This document shows positions 62,555-64,000 of a stretch of 64,000 nt of DNA, one piece after another. This DNA is from Candidatus Bathyarchaeota archaeon. Lineage in GTDB: Archaea > Thermoproteota > Bathyarchaeia > Bathyarchaeales > Bathycorpusculaceae. Made by a program: the position numbers and the translations under genes. The stretch is from positions 1-64,000 of the forward strand of contig PLYI01000026.1 of NCBI GenBank assembly GCA_003151735.1. The letters are read 5' to 3'. The notes below the pieces were generated by a model, which made no database searches, was not told the origin of the DNA, and was given only the letters and a program-made list of their open reading frames with translations. Numbering within the stretch: position 1 is the first letter of the stretch; the number at the start of each line of letters is the position of its first letter.

Positions 62555-63124
62555 CTATTTTTTTAACGAAGTAAATGGATAAATTCTTTCCAATTTTACC
62601 TTTGTTTCATAACCAATTAATTTTTTCAAGTTATTTTCATATTTCTCAAGTGCGTCAATTACTTGAGTGAATCCATAGTCTGGAAGAACTGTCCCCTTTA
62701 AAATTTCAGTTAAAGTTTCGTCAATCCTTATTTCTATTATGTGTAATATCCAAATATCAAGGTCTTTTGGGAAAAGAAAATTTATCTCTTGCCATTTTGA
62801 AACGTAGAACTCGTGTAACTTCTTTTTTGCTTCATCAACCACTTTAATATTTTGTTGTAATGTAGTACCTGTACCATTAAAAATCAGAGTAGTTAACTGA
62901 AGTTCTAATAAATTCAGGGAAGAGCTCAGGTTTACGACATAGCCGAATAATGGCTTGATGATATCATTCATATTCTTGGATAGTTCTCGTCTATACTCCA
63001 TTTCAGTTGCGTGTTCTTCTTTTTTTGCTTCAATGCGTGAACTTGTCCAATATCCAATTAGTAAACCTAATGTTGTTCCACCCAATGTTCCAAGAACAGA
63101 AATGATAGAATCCCATTCACTCAT
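62555..63124 (-). CDS. Hypothetical membrane-anchored helical protein
   Basis: A 189-residue protein with one membrane helix near the N-terminus (about 6-27: VLGTLGGTTLGLLIGYW) followed by a charged coiled-coil-like section (SRIEAKKEEHATEMEYRREL) and helices to the end. Base composition is more A+T-rich than average for the window. No known domain recognised and no operon partner. The gaps on either side (62358-62554 and 63125-63251) show no gene. Confidence 0.55.
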   Translation of the reverse strand: MSEWDSIISVLGTLGGTTLGLLIGYWTSSRIEAKKEEHATEMEYRRELSKNMNDIIKPLFGYVVNLSSSLNLLELQLTTLIFNGTGTTLQQNIKVVDEAKKKLHEFYVSKWQEINFLFPKDLDIWILHIIEIRIDETLTEILKGTVLPDYGFTQVIDALEKYENNLKKLIGYETKVKLERIYPFTSLKK

Positions 63125-63251
63125 TTTATCATCTTTAATGATTTGTTCTATTGTTATTAATTATTAGGCTTTTCTTGATTCACTTGCAGAGTATGTTAAT
63201 TTTTTAGATGTTTTTCAGATTTTTGATGGGTAACTTGTTGGATAGTTATCT

Positions 63252-63553
63252 TTACGAAAACTCTCCACCGCACATCGGACATTCTATTGGTGACTTGCGT
63301 TGAAAGTACATTAGTTCATATGAGCATAGGGAACAGAAGTAAATTTGGCATTTCGGGCAACATTTGACGCCACCACCAACCATTTCACAGCAAGGAAAAC
63401 ACAGGTTTTTTTTCTAACAGGTTTATCACACATTTTTTTAGGGATTGTTACTTTAAGGCTGCGGTTTACTTGACCTATGAAAAATTGGAATACTTTTATG
63501 TCAATTGCTTTCGAAAAAGGTTTAGGAGTCAAATGCGTCCTATTCGTTTTCAT
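63252..63553 (-). pseudogene. Small zinc-ribbon protein, frameshifted in an A8 run
   Basis: From ATG 63553 the frame encodes about 48 basic residues ending KKMCDKPVRKK, then shifts at the run 63406-63413 (A8 on this strand). Restoring one A continues as LCFPCCEMVGGGVKCCPKCQ, then IYFCSLCSYELMYF, and IECPMCGGEFS with stop at 63252. The four C-x-x-C-like pairs make a clear double zinc ribbon. As written a longer unrelated 85-residue ORF results. Likely function: protein or nucleic-acid binding; unknown in detail. Confidence 0.65.
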
Positions 63554-63643
63554 TGATTTGAGAAACAATTCCCAAATAAAATAACAAGACCCAAAATGTT
63601 ATTAGAGCAAAGTCGCCTATAGCAAATTGGAGAAGCGTGCATT

Positions 63644-64000
63644 TTGAACAAAGGAGCAACAATTTTGCTCATTCTGCTCATGGCTACATCGTCATTGTTT
63701 GTTTTCAATTCCCAATGGGCGAAGGCAACCAGTCCACTCACCATACAATGGACCAATACATATGGAGTTCCTGCCAATCAAACCGCAGGTGCCTTAACCC
63801 AAACAACCGACGGAGGATTTGCATTAGCCTGCACGAATAATTCTTACGAAGCTAATATGCCTGTATTAACATATGAGGGGCTGGCTGTTAGGACTAACTC
63901 GGTCGGTAGTTTGTTGTGGACTCATAGTATCCCAGTCGCCACATATCGGGGGGTGTGGTCCTTCGGAGCAATGCAAACGCTCGATAATGGCTATGTATTT
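63644..64000 (+). CDS. Secreted protein, partial (runs off the right edge)
   Basis: An open frame of 119 codons from TTG 63644 (GGAG 63629-63632 upstream) reaches the window end without a stop. It starts with a signal helix (ATILLILLMATSSLFVF) and continues with IQWTNTYGVPANQTAGAL and QTTDGGFALACTNNSYE, similar to secreted proteins with repeated T-x-D-G-G-F beta strands. Likely another cell-surface protein. Confidence 0.7.
   Translation, partial: MNKGATILLILLMATSSLFVFNSQWAKATSPLTIQWTNTYGVPANQTAGALTQTTDGGFALACTNNSYEANMPVLTYEGLAVRTNSVGSLLWTHSIPVATYRGVWSFGAMQTLDNGYVF

Noticed and set aside
63550-63777. 75-residue minus-strand ORF
   Set aside because: The plus strand here encodes a clear signal peptide and secreted protein reaching the window edge.

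Overview
The window looks like chromosomal DNA from a mesophilic archaeon of the TACK group, most likely a Bathyarchaeia (MCG) genome; the lineage is an inference. Archaeal markers are direct: archaeosine-type tRNA-guanine transglycosylase, RNase P proteins Rnp2 and Rnp3, ribosomal proteins eL15 and eL13 (eL13 is typical of TACK rather than euryarchaeal genomes), Nop5 plus fibrillarin, SmAP3-like Lsm, PAC2 chaperone, archaemetzincin, presenilin-type protease, TrmB regulator and short archaeal TIM. Promoters are TATA-type, and TTG/GTG starts behind GGAGG sites are common. No tRNA, rRNA, CRISPR array, insertion sequence or prophage was recognised.

Layout. 1-4.9 kb: accessory region with a nuclease-like ORF, a frameshifted stand-alone RAM (Lrp/AsnC ligand-binding) gene, two divergent paralogous secreted proteins and an ADP-forming acyl-CoA synthetase beta subunit. 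5-16.7 kb: a continuous type IV pilus/adhesion locus (ATPase, double-F-domain membrane platform, five pilin-like or class-III-signal proteins growing to 1090 aa, FlaK-type prepilin peptidase). 17-20.8 kb: PfkB kinase, GlmM and GlmU for UDP-GlcNAc. 20.9-25.2 kb: two large anchored surface proteins. 25.5-32.7 kb: RNA and protein quality-control genes (Lsm, PAC2, TgtA, PHP, beta-CASP nuclease, archaemetzincin, presenilin, DUF362). 32.8-34.5 kb: a methyltransferase with an in-frame stop, a PEF-CTERM relic and RNase HII. 34.5-44.3 kb: sugar metabolism and glycosylation (TrmB-CBS regulator, TIM, DUF89, GH133 debranching enzyme, GalT, two GT39-like transferases, one frameshifted). 44.4-51.5 kb, mostly minus strand: homocitrate/Re-citrate-synthase-like enzyme, the eL15-eL13-COG1325-Rnp3-Rnp2 operon, and Nop5-fibrillarin. 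52.2-60.6 kb: polyamine genes aguB-aguA, an HTH-ATP-cone-NrdD-like fusion, PyrB, malate dehydrogenase, ArsM with a Cys-rich AbrB protein, and UspA. 60.7-64 kb: Kelch surface protein, hypotheticals, a frameshifted zinc-ribbon protein, and a secreted protein running off the right edge.

Themes. Much of the window serves the cell surface: pilins and anchored proteins with many N-glycosylation sequons, hexosamine activation, and membrane glycosyltransferases. Three genes carry single-base indels in T/A runs (near 1328, 41924 and 63406) and one carries an in-frame TGA (33190), which could be sequencing error, decay or phase variation. The strongest candidate for something undescribed is the 738-residue protein at 54368-56584: a winged helix and ATP-cone fused to a class III ribonucleotide reductase fold that lacks the glycyl-radical glycine and apparently the usual catalytic cysteine, suggesting a nucleotide-sensing regulator rather than an enzyme.
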